DNA of 5,263 nucleotides from positions 1 through 5,263 of the forward strand of contig CAMNVW010000118.1 of assembly GCA_946563605.1 (NCBI GenBank), given 5' to 3'. The notes under the pieces are model-generated. The model was not told where the DNA came from. It did no database searches and saw only the letters and a list, made by a program, of their open reading frames with translations. This DNA is from an uncultured Clostridia bacterium. GTDB taxonomy: Bacteria; Bacillota; Clostridia; Oscillospirales; Ruminococcaceae. The first letter of the stretch is position 1; each line of letters begins with the position of its first letter. Of the stretch, positions 1 through 5,226 are shown piece after piece. Both the position numbers and the translations under genes were made by a program.

Positions 1-8
1 TTCTCCAT
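1..8 (-). CDS. Possible start of a gene running off the left edge
   Basis: Only the start codon ATG (positions 8-6) and one further codon (Glu) are in the window, so the product cannot be named. The support is an AGGAG ribosome binding site at 19-23, 10 nt before the ATG, in the same direction as all other genes here. Against it: the spacing is slightly long, no promoter is visible between the ferredoxin terminator and this start, and a symmetric hairpin terminator (32-64) lies just upstream. The alternative is that a plus-strand gene ends near 8-30 and owns that terminator; TAA occurs at 8-10, 23-25 and 28-30. Confidence 0.25.
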
Positions 9-31
9 AAAAATTATTCTCCTAACCTAAC

Positions 32-64
32 AAAAAGGAATCCTTGCAAAAGGATTCCTTTTTT
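32..64. terminator. Symmetric intrinsic terminator, possibly bidirectional
   Basis: Bases 32-45 and 50-63 form a perfect 14-bp stem around a GCAA loop (46-49). The plus strand ends in a T run (59-64). The minus strand reads AAAAA on entry and TTTTT on exit, so the element could work either way. Its core is the GGAATCCTT/AAGGATTCC arm. It may terminate a plus-strand gene that ends left of the window, back up the ferredoxin terminator on the minus strand, or act as an attenuator for the possible edge gene. The sequence alone does not decide. Confidence 0.75.
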
Positions 65-121
65 GTGTCTCAAAAATATCCGCAGTTCCAACAATGGTTC
101 GGTGTAAACATTGCAAAAGGC

Positions 122-156
122 AAAAAATAAGACAGGACAAACGTCCCGTCTTATTT
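122..156 (-). terminator. Intrinsic terminator of the ferredoxin gene
   Basis: Bases 125-138 pair with 143-156 around a four-base loop (139-142). On the plus strand there is an A/C mismatch (134/147), but in minus-strand RNA this becomes a U-G wobble, so the stem is a continuous 14 bp only in that direction. The minus-strand stem ends in a run of U from the A tract at 122-127, whereas the plus strand leaves the stem into TTTCC. It lies 15 bp after the ferredoxin stop codon, so this is very probably its terminator. Confidence 0.88.
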
Positions 157-171
157 CCTAGTTGCAAAAAA

Positions 172-342
172 CTATTCAGCCTGTGGAGCGCCTACTGGAC
201 AAACGCCTGCGCAAGCACCGCATTCAATGCATTTGCCAGCGTCGATTTCGTATTTGTCTGCTCCTGCAGAGATAGCGCCGACTGGGCACTCAGCTTCGCA
301 AGCACCGCAGCTGATGCAATCGCTTTTAATCTGGTATGCCAT
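172..342 (-). CDS. Clostridial-type 2[4Fe-4S] ferredoxin, 56 aa
   Basis: This is a small cytoplasmic low-potential electron carrier that shuttles electrons between enzymes such as pyruvate:ferredoxin oxidoreductase and hydrogenases in anaerobes (family knowledge). The protein starts MAYQIKSDCISCGACEAECP and ends CPVGAPQAE. It shows two CxxCxxCxxxCP motifs: Cys9, 12, 15, 19 and Cys38, 41, 44, 48. Each cluster takes three cysteines from one motif and the fourth from the other. Length and termini match Clostridium pasteurianum ferredoxin closely, and no extra domain is present. The ATG at 342-340 follows an excellent GGAGGTG site (351-357) at 8 nt. The gene has its own promoter (421-448) and terminator (122-156), so it is probably monocistronic. 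A longer minus-strand frame over the same DNA (192-416) is out of frame and not real. Confidence 0.97.
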   Translation of the reverse strand: MAYQIKSDCISCGACEAECPVGAISAGADKYEIDAGKCIECGACAGVCPVGAPQAE

Positions 343-367
343 AGTGAAAACACCTCCATCGTTTTAA

Positions 368-387
368 TTGTTCCTTTTTCAGGACAA
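368..387 (-). other. Second hairpin in the ferredoxin leader
   Basis: On the minus strand TTGTCC (387-382) pairs with GGAACAA (374-368) with one bulged A, around a seven-base loop. It lies 10 bp upstream of the ferredoxin Shine-Dalgarno and leaves that site free. It may be a stability or spacing element; the stem is short and could be chance. Confidence 0.3.
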
Positions 388-395
388 ATGTACAG

Positions 396-412
396 ACAGA
401 CTTTCCGTCTGT
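396..412 (-). promoter_or_regulatory. Hairpin at the predicted 5' end of the ferredoxin mRNA
   Basis: ACAGAC (412-407 on the minus strand) pairs perfectly with GTCTGT (401-396) around the five-base loop GGAAA. The ferredoxin promoter's -10 box ends at 421, which puts transcription start near 414, so this stem would begin one to three bases into the transcript. A stem at the extreme 5' end is a known way to protect abundant mRNAs from 5'-end-dependent decay. The role here is inferred. Confidence 0.5.
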
Positions 413-420
413 GCATAACT

Positions 421-448
421 ATTTTAACATATCACAAAAAAAAATCAA
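421..448 (-). promoter_or_regulatory. Sigma-A-type extended -10 promoter of the ferredoxin gene
   Basis: Read on the minus strand: -35 TTGATT (448-443), a 16-base spacer, then TAAAAT (426-421) preceded by TGT, an extended -10 (TGn). The spacer begins with a T tract. Predicted start of transcription is near 414, giving a leader of about 70 bases before the ATG at 342. No other candidate of this quality lies between ricT and the ferredoxin gene. Confidence 0.78.
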
Positions 449-464
449 CCAATATCCCGGATTT
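436..464 (-). terminator. Weak possible terminator after ricT, overlapping the ferredoxin promoter
   Basis: On the minus strand AAATC (464-460) pairs with GATTT (446-442), a 5-bp stem with a 13-base loop, running into a tract of nine T (444-436). The T run is convincing but the stem is short and AT-rich. It is the only terminator-like element I find in the 229 bp after the ricT stop. If it works poorly, some transcription from the main cluster would read through into the ferredoxin gene. Confidence 0.28.
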
Positions 465-571
465 ATTTCAAATTCTTGTTCTTCTTTGTATCGGCAACGA
501 TAATCGGTGACTTTGAAGCTGTTCTTTTCAGAATATCATTTTCGGTTTTTCACACAATCCAAGGAAAACAG

Positions 572-1450
572 TTAATTTTCGAGCTTTCTGAGCTCTTTTT
601 CATCCTTGGCATCCACATAATCTTCTTTTGGAGGACGCGCATCCTTTAAGACGCGCACAGCTTCCCGCTCAAAAATCATCGGCGCACCGTCGCTTGCTTT
701 ATCCAAACGCACCTTGAGCAGTCCGGTCAGAAGGCTTACTTCTGTCACAGTTCCTTTGCCTTCTTTGGTAGAAACATACGCGCCCACTCTTGGGGTAATG
801 CGCAGCAGGTCCTCATATGCGTTCTGCTCATATTTTAAGCAACACATCAGCCTTCCGCAGGTGCCGGAAATTTTGGTCGGATTGAGCGAAAGCCCCTGCT
901 CCTTTGCCATTTTAATGGAGACCGGCTGAAACTCTCCCAAGAAAGAGGAACAGCAAAACGGTCTGCCGCAGATTCCCAATCCGCCAAGCATCTTTGCCTC
1001 GTCGCGCACACCGATCTGGCGCAGTTCGATTCGCGTCTTAAACACTGACGCCAAATCCTTGACAAGCTCGCGAAAATCCACTCTGCCATCCGCGGTAAAA
1101 TAGAACAGGATCTTGTTGTTGTCGAAGGTGTACTCCACATCAACCAGCTTCATGTCCAATTTATGCTTTTCAATTTTTTCCAGACAAATCTGGAACGCCT
1201 TTTTTTCCTTAACTTTGTTTTCCTCAATATGCTTGAGGTCTTCCTCGTTTGCAAGGCGAATCACCGTTTTTAGAGGTTTGATGATCCCCTCGTCATCAAT
1301 TTCTCTGTTTGAGATGGCAACCTCGCCGCACTCAATTCCACGCGCAGTTTCAACGATTACCTTTTCCCCTACCGGCATCTGCACACCGTTGGGAGAAAAA
1401 TAATATATTTTGCCCACCTGTTTAAAGCGGACTCCAATTACCTCGGTCAT
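572..1450 (-). CDS. ricT: RicT/YaaT, PSP1-domain regulatory protein, 292 aa
   Basis: In Bacillus subtilis RicT (YaaT) works with RicA (YmcA) and RicF (YlbF) in a [4Fe-4S]-containing complex that stimulates RNase Y-dependent mRNA processing and affects competence, sporulation and biofilm formation (family knowledge). The sequence has the full PSP1 architecture. An N-terminal beta-rich part is followed by a charged helix (about 68-100) and the signature stretch GGLGICGRPFCCSSFLGEF, then NPTKISGTCGRLMCCLKYE. The six conserved cysteines are 161, 166, 167, 198, 203 and 204, the likely cluster ligands. Length fits the family (about 275-300 aa); the charged tail is variable. The ATG at 1450 has GGAGG at 1456-1460, 5 nt away. 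It lies 61 bp after holB, as in Bacillus, and probably shares its transcript. Neither ricA nor ricF is in this window, nor is yabA, which follows yaaT in B. subtilis. Confidence 0.95.
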   Translation of the reverse strand: MTEVIGVRFKQVGKIYYFSPNGVQMPVGEKVIVETARGIECGEVAISNREIDDEGIIKPLKTVIRLANEEDLKHIEENKVKEKKAFQICLEKIEKHKLDMKLVDVEYTFDNNKILFYFTADGRVDFRELVKDLASVFKTRIELRQIGVRDEAKMLGGLGICGRPFCCSSFLGEFQPVSIKMAKEQGLSLNPTKISGTCGRLMCCLKYEQNAYEDLLRITPRVGAYVSTKEGKGTVTEVSLLTGLLKVRLDKASDGAPMIFEREAVRVLKDARPPKEDYVDAKDEKELRKLEN

Positions 1451-1511
1451 GTTTTCCTCCGTTTTGTGATTTGCTGTATATCGACACTATTTTTCAAAAG
1501 CTTTTCAAGCA

Positions 1512-2504
1512 CTACTGCAAAAGAGATTTTGCTTTTGCGCAAAAGGATGCAGCTACTAAACCAAGCCCCACATTCTGCACGACCTGTGCTGCTGCTGTGT
1601 CTATTATATCAATAATTTGCACTGCCTGCAACGTTGTGAGCCGATTTTTTGCCTGCACCGAAAGATCGGTGCTTTGGGTATCAACGCCGTTTTTCAGACG
1701 GATCATCTCAAAAAAATAAGCGCGCACACCGTCTAAAAGCTTCAAGAAATCTTCCCGTTTTTTGCTCTCGGTATACTCCTGCAAACAGCTCAGCAGTTCA
1801 AATTCCTGTCCTGCGCAGATGCTCTCTCCTACCCGTCTTGCGTCACAGGCAGCTTTCAGGCTCTTTTCATTTTGGAGGATCTCCAGCGCTTTTCCGATGT
1901 TTCCCTGTGAAAAGCGCGCCGCCTGTTCCAGCCGCTCTGGTGCAAGTTCTTCCCTAACAAGCTCTTTGAGCGCGTTCACACATTCTTTATGCGTGCAGGT
2001 AAACAGCGGTATCACCGCCGAACGGGACAAAATGGTCGGCAAAATGCGCGCACGATTATTACAGGTCAAAATAAAAATGACCTGTTTCGGCGGCTCCTCA
2101 ATAATTTTGAGCAGGGCATTCTGCGCCTGCTCGGTCATGTTGTGGACATTGCGCAGAATATATACCTTATATTCCCCATTATTCGGGCGAATATAAGCAT
2201 CGGAACGAATTTGACGAATCTGTTCCACATGAAAGGAATTCGCTTTATTTTCCGAGCCTTCAACAAATACGTCAGGATGATTGTCCGACATAATCAGGCG
2301 GCAGTTTATGCACTCTCCGCAGGGACGCTGGAGGCGTCTTTCCTGCCCGCACAAAATCCCTGCCGCTATCATACGCGCAAAGGTTGTTTTTCCGCAGCCA
2401 TCCTCTCCTTCAAGCAGGATTGTATGCGGCAAACGCTCGTCAGTTAAAAAATTGACGAGCGTTTGTTTTGCTTTTTCATTTGAATAAAAATGATCTAACA
2501 GCAA
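1512..2504 (-). CDS. holB: DNA polymerase III subunit delta' (HolB), 330 aa
   Basis: This is the stator subunit of the clamp loader, which opens and loads the beta sliding clamp at primer-template junctions. The AAA+ core carries a Walker A motif GEDGCGKT (residues 33-40) and a zinc-binding module with Cys52, 62, 65 and 68. Next comes the characteristic MTEQAQNALLKIIEEPP (about 123-139) and a sensor-type stretch LPTILSRS (155-162) with Arg161 in the arginine-finger region. The usual acidic Walker B (xxDxAD/H) reads YILRNVHNM here, so the Asp is missing. That fits delta', which often does not hydrolyse ATP, although Walker A is intact. The C-terminal half (about 200-330) is the helical collar domain. 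The start is TTG at 2504, chosen because AAGGAG lies 7 nt upstream and the family N-terminus fits. It follows pstA by 29 bp. dnaX would be the related paralogue, but the size and degraded Walker B favour delta'. Confidence 0.95.
   Translation of the reverse strand: MLLDHFYSNEKAKQTLVNFLTDERLPHTILLEGEDGCGKTTFARMIAAGILCGQERRLQRPCGECINCRLIMSDNHPDVFVEGSENKANSFHVEQIRQIRSDAYIRPNNGEYKVYILRNVHNMTEQAQNALLKIIEEPPKQVIFILTCNNRARILPTILSRSAVIPLFTCTHKECVNALKELVREELAPERLEQAARFSQGNIGKALEILQNEKSLKAACDARRVGESICAGQEFELLSCLQEYTESKKREDFLKLLDGVRAYFFEMIRLKNGVDTQSTDLSVQAKNRLTTLQAVQIIDIIDTAAAQVVQNVGLGLVAASFCAKAKSLLQ
1517..1545. repeat. Tandem palindromes at the 3' end of holB
   Basis: GCAAAA-GAGA-TTTTGC (1517-1532) is a perfect 6-bp hairpin and CTTTTGCGCAAAAG (1532-1545) a perfect 14-base palindrome. 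Together they give four copies of TTTTGC/GCAAAA in alternating orientation. They lie inside the last codons of holB (the AKAKSLLQ end), so part of the pattern follows from the Lys/Ala/Gln codons. No T run follows in the direction of transcription, so this is not an intrinsic terminator. Confidence 0.4.
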
Positions 2505-2511
2505 GCCGGTT

Positions 2512-2517
2512 CTCCTT
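2512..2517 (-). promoter_or_regulatory. Ribosome binding site that sets the TTG start of holB
   Basis: AAGGAG on the minus strand, seven bases before the TTG at 2504-2502. The nearest in-frame ATG is well inside the Walker/AAA+ domain, which would delete conserved sequence. The TTG is therefore the supported start; a weak start codon may keep delta' production low relative to its neighbours. Confidence 0.8.
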
Positions 2518-2533
2518 TGGAGTCAGCGTTCGA

Positions 2534-2857
2534 TTAAACTTTTTCGAAACGCTCAACATCAATCACAAAGATGGTAGCGCCGCCGATCTGTACCTCTACC
2601 GGATAGGTGGTGTACATACCAACGCCGTAGGAAGCAGAAGATGGAACCATCTGTTTGCGTTTCTTGGAATGATCGGCAATAATGCTAATAACCTCTTCTA
2701 CCTTTTCATCCTGGGTACCGATCAGGAGAGTTGTATTTCCTGAAAGCAGGAATCCACCGGTGGTTGCAAGTTTTGTAACGGAAAAATGGTTTTTGGTCAG
2801 CGCAGAAGATACTTTTGCACTGTCATCGTTCGAAACAATCGCCAAAATTAATTTCAT
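2534..2857 (-). CDS. pstA: PstA (DarA/YaaQ), cyclic-di-AMP receptor of the PII-like family, 107 aa
   Basis: PstA forms a homotrimer with a ferredoxin-like fold and binds cyclic-di-AMP at the subunit interfaces; its downstream target is not firmly known. The protein matches the family over its whole length: N-terminal MKLILAIVSNDDS, the signature TKLATTGGFLLSGNTT (28-43), and the C-terminal YPVEVQIGGATIFVIDVERF (85-104). The large loop between (about 66-84) carries SSASYGVGMYTT instead of the Bacillus/Staphylococcus type. The family position Arg26 is Ser here, and the residue after FL (38) is Leu rather than Arg/Lys. The start ATG at 2857 has GAGGAGG at 2866-2872, 8 nt away, a very strong site. 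The gene lies between the decarboxylase and holB, as yaaQ does in Bacillus but without tmk and yaaR. The 93-bp gap upstream leaves room for its own promoter, though none is convincing. Confidence 0.95.
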   Translation of the reverse strand: MKLILAIVSNDDSAKVSSALTKNHFSVTKLATTGGFLLSGNTTLLIGTQDEKVEEVISIIADHSKKRKQMVPSSASYGVGMYTTYPVEVQIGGATIFVIDVERFEKV

Positions 2858-2919
2858 ATATGTAACCTCCTCTGCCAGGATAAAGCTTCCGTTTCTTAAC
2901 CTGACACTGTTTTGGGAAC

Positions 2920-2944
2920 GGAAATAACAGCTGACTGAATTTCC
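2920..2944 (-). other. Hairpin in the decarboxylase-pstA gap
   Basis: On the minus strand GGAAAT (2944-2939) pairs with ATTTCC (2925-2920). Inside it CAG and CTG pair around TCAG, so an internal loop separates 6 bp and 3 bp. It sits 7 bp after the decarboxylase stop codon. No T tract follows, so it is not a normal intrinsic terminator. It could slow 3'-end decay or separate expression of the two gene pairs. The remaining gap holds no other open frame of note. Confidence 0.35.
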
Positions 2945-2950
2945 ATACTT

Positions 2951-4300
2951 CTAGTTTACCACATCTATAACAGAAATACCAGAGTTTTTTAGGATTTTTA
3001 TTGAAGATTTGTGCAATCTTTCACCAGGCATAATCAGTGGGATCCCCGGAGGGCAGGTAATGCGCACCTGTGCGGCGATTCTGCCCTCGGCTTTTTCGAT
3101 TGGAACGGTCGTTTTTGGGGAAAGGAATGCTTCCCGCAGTCCCATCACTTTTTCCGACGGCAGAATCGGAAACGCCGAAAATACGGTCTTTTTTACCTCA
3201 CATTCCTGCAAAAACCGCTCCAACCGTTCAAAGTCTTTCGGACGGTTAAACGGCGACAACAGCAGCACACAGCCGCTGTCGCTGAGATATTCCTCCATGA
3301 TGTGATGTTTGCGCAAAAGAGGACGGAACTGCTCTGCGTTCCACTGTGTCCCTGCAAGCGGCAGCGTCAGGCGCATCGGGTCGCAATGCTGTGGCAAAAC
3401 AAATCCGTGCTGTGCGGCAAGCTCTTTTAACTGCGCGCATTTTTCTGTCGTCTGCTGCAAACGCGCAGCGCCGTCCTCCAACAAAAATCCTGCCGCCGAA
3501 TCCATCGACAGCATAATCAGATAATTGGGGCTGGTCGAGCCGAACACCGTCATCGCGCTTTTCAGGTGCGGTAAATAACATTCCTTCGCGCAGTGCAGCA
3601 GCGCCGCTCCCGTCAAAGACGGCAGGGTCTTGTGCAGGGAATCACAGCACAGATCTGCGCCCAGTTGCATGGGGTGCAGTTTTTCCCCCTGCAAAAAGCG
3701 CAGGTGCGCACCGTGTGCGTTATCCACCAGAAGCGGCACGCCCTTTTCGTGGGCAACCTTTGCGATTGCTTCAATATCCGACATCACGCCAAAATAATCC
3801 GGCGAGGTCACATATACCGCACAAACTGCGTCCAGCGTTCCATTTTGTTCTTCCTGCTCCAAGGTTTTGCGGATGTTCTCTAGCTCAATCCTTCCAATCA
3901 GCCGCTCCTGTTCATCTCTGTGCGGATAAACCCAGACAGGCTCTAAACCAAGCAGCGCCATCGCATTGACTGCCGCCGCATGAATATTTCTGCCGGCGAT
4001 GATCTTTCCGCCTTTTTTCGCCACCAGCCGGAACATCGCCTGAATACACAGTGTCGAGCCGCCGGCACTCATGACCGTTCCTTTTGTGCCATACAGCTTG
4101 GTGAACAGTTCTTCTAATTCTTTGAGCGCACCGTCAGCCTCAAACAGGCTGTCTGTACCTTCCACTTCCGTAAGATCATATGCTGTCAAATCTCCAAACG
4201 GCGCAATGCTTGCACCCTTGTGTCCCGGCATATGCAGCCGCGACCAATCCGCCGCAAGATAGCTGTTCAACGCTTTTTTGAGCGGTGTTTTATCTTTCAT
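2951..4300 (-). CDS. Orn/Lys/Arg decarboxylase-family PLP enzyme (YaaO/SpeA-like), 449 aa
   Basis: This is a fold-type I pyridoxal-phosphate enzyme. Relatives decarboxylate arginine, lysine or ornithine to polyamines or diamines, but the substrate of the YaaO subgroup cannot be read from sequence. Visible marks in order: LHMPGHKG (22-29), the family N-terminal signature; the GTDSLFEADGALKE segment (48-61); the cofactor region GGSTLCIQA (80-88) and RNIHAAAVNA (104-113); the PLP-ring Asp193 in DNAHGAHLRF; and the Schiff-base Lys224 in SLHKTLP. The C-terminal domain has CPPGIPLIMPGE (416-427), typical of the family. Length is a little below YaaO/SpeA (about 480-490), and there is no N-terminal receiver-like wing domain. 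The ATG at 4300 overlaps the end of the QueG-like gene by 11 bp and has GGAGG at 4310-4314. A longer open frame to 4402 lies inside the upstream gene and is rejected. Translational coupling with the upstream gene is likely. Confidence 0.93.
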   Translation of the reverse strand: MKDKTPLKKALNSYLAADWSRLHMPGHKGASIAPFGDLTAYDLTEVEGTDSLFEADGALKELEELFTKLYGTKGTVMSAGGSTLCIQAMFRLVAKKGGKIIAGRNIHAAAVNAMALLGLEPVWVYPHRDEQERLIGRIELENIRKTLEQEEQNGTLDAVCAVYVTSPDYFGVMSDIEAIAKVAHEKGVPLLVDNAHGAHLRFLQGEKLHPMQLGADLCCDSLHKTLPSLTGAALLHCAKECYLPHLKSAMTVFGSTSPNYLIMLSMDSAAGFLLEDGAARLQQTTEKCAQLKELAAQHGFVLPQHCDPMRLTLPLAGTQWNAEQFRPLLRKHHIMEEYLSDSGCVLLLSPFNRPKDFERLERFLQECEVKKTVFSAFPILPSEKVMGLREAFLSPKTTVPIEKAEGRIAAQVRITCPPGIPLIMPGERLHKSSIKILKNSGISVIDVVN

Positions 4301-5132
4301 CCTTTGTTTCCTCCAGCAGTTCAATATTCCGAAGGATGGTCTTTTTCCCTCGATAGTTAAATGCGCGGCTTTTGAAAAGTTTCTGCGCCATTTCACTGTC
4401 AAACACCGCTACTGCGGATTGTAGAAATTCTCTCACCGGTGTTATCTTTTTCGCCTGATTCATCGGGCAGACGTCGTTGCAGATGTCGCATCCCCAAATC
4501 AATCCGCCGGAGCGAATCTGCTCGATTTCCCATTCGGTCAGTTCTCCTTTTTTCTGGGTGATGTGCGAGCGGCATTTTTCCAGCATCACCTGTCCGTTTT
4601 CCTGCAATGCGCCCTGCGGACACATCCGCTGACATTTTCCGCACAAGATACATTCCGCCGGTGTCAGCGGTTTATCCGCTTGCAGCACAAGGTCGGTAAC
4701 GACCTCTCCAACAAAAACATAGCTGCCATAGTCTGGATGAATGAGCAGCCCGTTTTTTCCCAATCTCCCCAAGCCAGCGCAAAAAGCGGCGGTCACTTCC
4801 CTGATGGGGGAATTATCCGTAAACGGCTCAAAGCGGTGTTGCGGAAAACTTTCGGACAAAGCCGTACAAAAACGTGCGAGATATTCCCCTGCCACAATGT
4901 GGTAATCGGTGACCTGCGCATAACGGGAAATATTTCTGCACGCATTTTCTCCTGTGTAATATGGGAACAGACAGACCAGCACTGAAGCGGCATTTTCGGG
5001 AATACGGGCAAGCCCCCTGCACGCAAGACACGGCTGAACATCTGCAAAGCGGCAGATGCCAAACGGCAGGCTTTGCTCGCTGCACAAAATTTCTCCGGCG
5101 ATTTTCTTCACCTGTATAGCTGCATCTGCCAT
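4290..5132 (-). CDS. QueG-like double-cluster [4Fe-4S] protein (DUF1730 family), 280 aa
   Basis: QueG reduces epoxyqueuosine to queuosine in tRNA, using cobalamin and two [4Fe-4S] clusters. Recognisable parts: a DUF1730-like N-terminal domain with ISRYAQVTDYHIVAGEY (68-84), then TDNSPIREV (105-113), whose Asp106 matches the position of the QueG catalytic Asp, followed by GLGRLGKNGLLI (120-131). The ferredoxin-like domain has Cys161, 164, 167, 171 and Cys187, then 215, 218, 222 (WGCDICNDVCPMN), all eight cluster ligands. The short C-terminus has FNYRGKKTILRN (258-269), but the QueG HEAT-repeat tail is absent, and the N-terminus is shorter than in QueG, which is usually about 330-380 aa. It may be a true short reductase or a divergent homologue with another substrate. 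The ATG at 5132 has GGGAGGG at 5140-5146, 7 nt away. An upstream in-frame ATG at 5192 lies in the -35 box and is rejected. Confidence 0.85.
   Translation of the reverse strand: MADAAIQVKKIAGEILCSEQSLPFGICRFADVQPCLACRGLARIPENAASVLVCLFPYYTGENACRNISRYAQVTDYHIVAGEYLARFCTALSESFPQHRFEPFTDNSPIREVTAAFCAGLGRLGKNGLLIHPDYGSYVFVGEVVTDLVLQADKPLTPAECILCGKCQRMCPQGALQENGQVMLEKCRSHITQKKGELTEWEIEQIRSGGLIWGCDICNDVCPMNQAKKITPVREFLQSAVAVFDSEMAQKLFKSRAFNYRGKKTILRNIELLEETKDER
4310..4314 (-). promoter_or_regulatory. Ribosome binding site of the decarboxylase inside the QueG-like gene
   Basis: GGAGG on the minus strand, nine bases before the ATG at 4300. It lies in the Leu-Leu-Glu-Glu codons near the end of the upstream gene and fixes the overlapping start of the decarboxylase. 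Confidence 0.75.
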
Positions 5133-5163
5133 AGATATTCCCTCCCTCTTAGTTGTATCTGCT

Positions 5164-5192
5164 ATTTTAGCATAAGTTTTCCCCCTGTGCAA
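5164..5192 (-). promoter_or_regulatory. Sigma-A-type extended -10 promoter of the QueG-like gene and probably the whole cluster
   Basis: On the minus strand: -35 TTGCAC (5192-5187), a spacer of exactly 17 bases, then TAAAAT (5169-5164) preceded by TGC, an extended -10. The predicted start near 5157 leaves a leader of about 25 bases, just enough for the GGGAGGG site. AT-rich DNA lies upstream of the -35 box (5197-5245) and could act as an UP element. The short leader excludes a preQ1 or other riboswitch. Confidence 0.82.
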
Positions 5193-5226
5193 GGAAAGTA
5201 ATACCTCTCAAAATAAAAGTTTTACT

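Noticed and set aside
192..416. Minus-strand open frame over the ferredoxin gene
   Set aside because: It is out of frame with the clear eight-cysteine ferredoxin (172-342). Its start lies at the extreme 5' end of the predicted transcript without a ribosome binding site.
94..510. Plus-strand open frame of 138 codons
   Set aside because: It runs antisense through the ferredoxin gene, its promoter and its terminator, has no ribosome binding site, and its composition does not look like a protein family.
343..571. Small gene or RNA gene between ricT and the ferredoxin gene
   Set aside because: Frames on both strands are short and lack ribosome binding sites. The stretch is explained by a promoter, leader hairpins and a weak terminator; no tRNA-like fold was seen.
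847..1143. Minus-strand frame inside ricT
   Set aside because: It is a shifted reading of the conserved PSP1-domain gene, with no start signal.
4301..4402. Longer N-terminus for the decarboxylase from 4402
   Set aside because: The extra 34 residues lie within the QueG-like gene in another frame and do not resemble the family; the ATG at 4300 has GGAGG nine bases upstream and the expected N-terminus.
5133..5163. preQ1 or other riboswitch in front of the QueG-like gene
   Set aside because: The predicted leader is only about 25 bases, too short for an aptamer plus expression platform.
5133..5192. Longer N-terminus for the QueG-like protein from an ATG at 5192
   Set aside because: The ATG overlaps the -35 box of a near-consensus promoter and would lie upstream of the transcript start. 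The ATG at 5132 has an ideal ribosome binding site.
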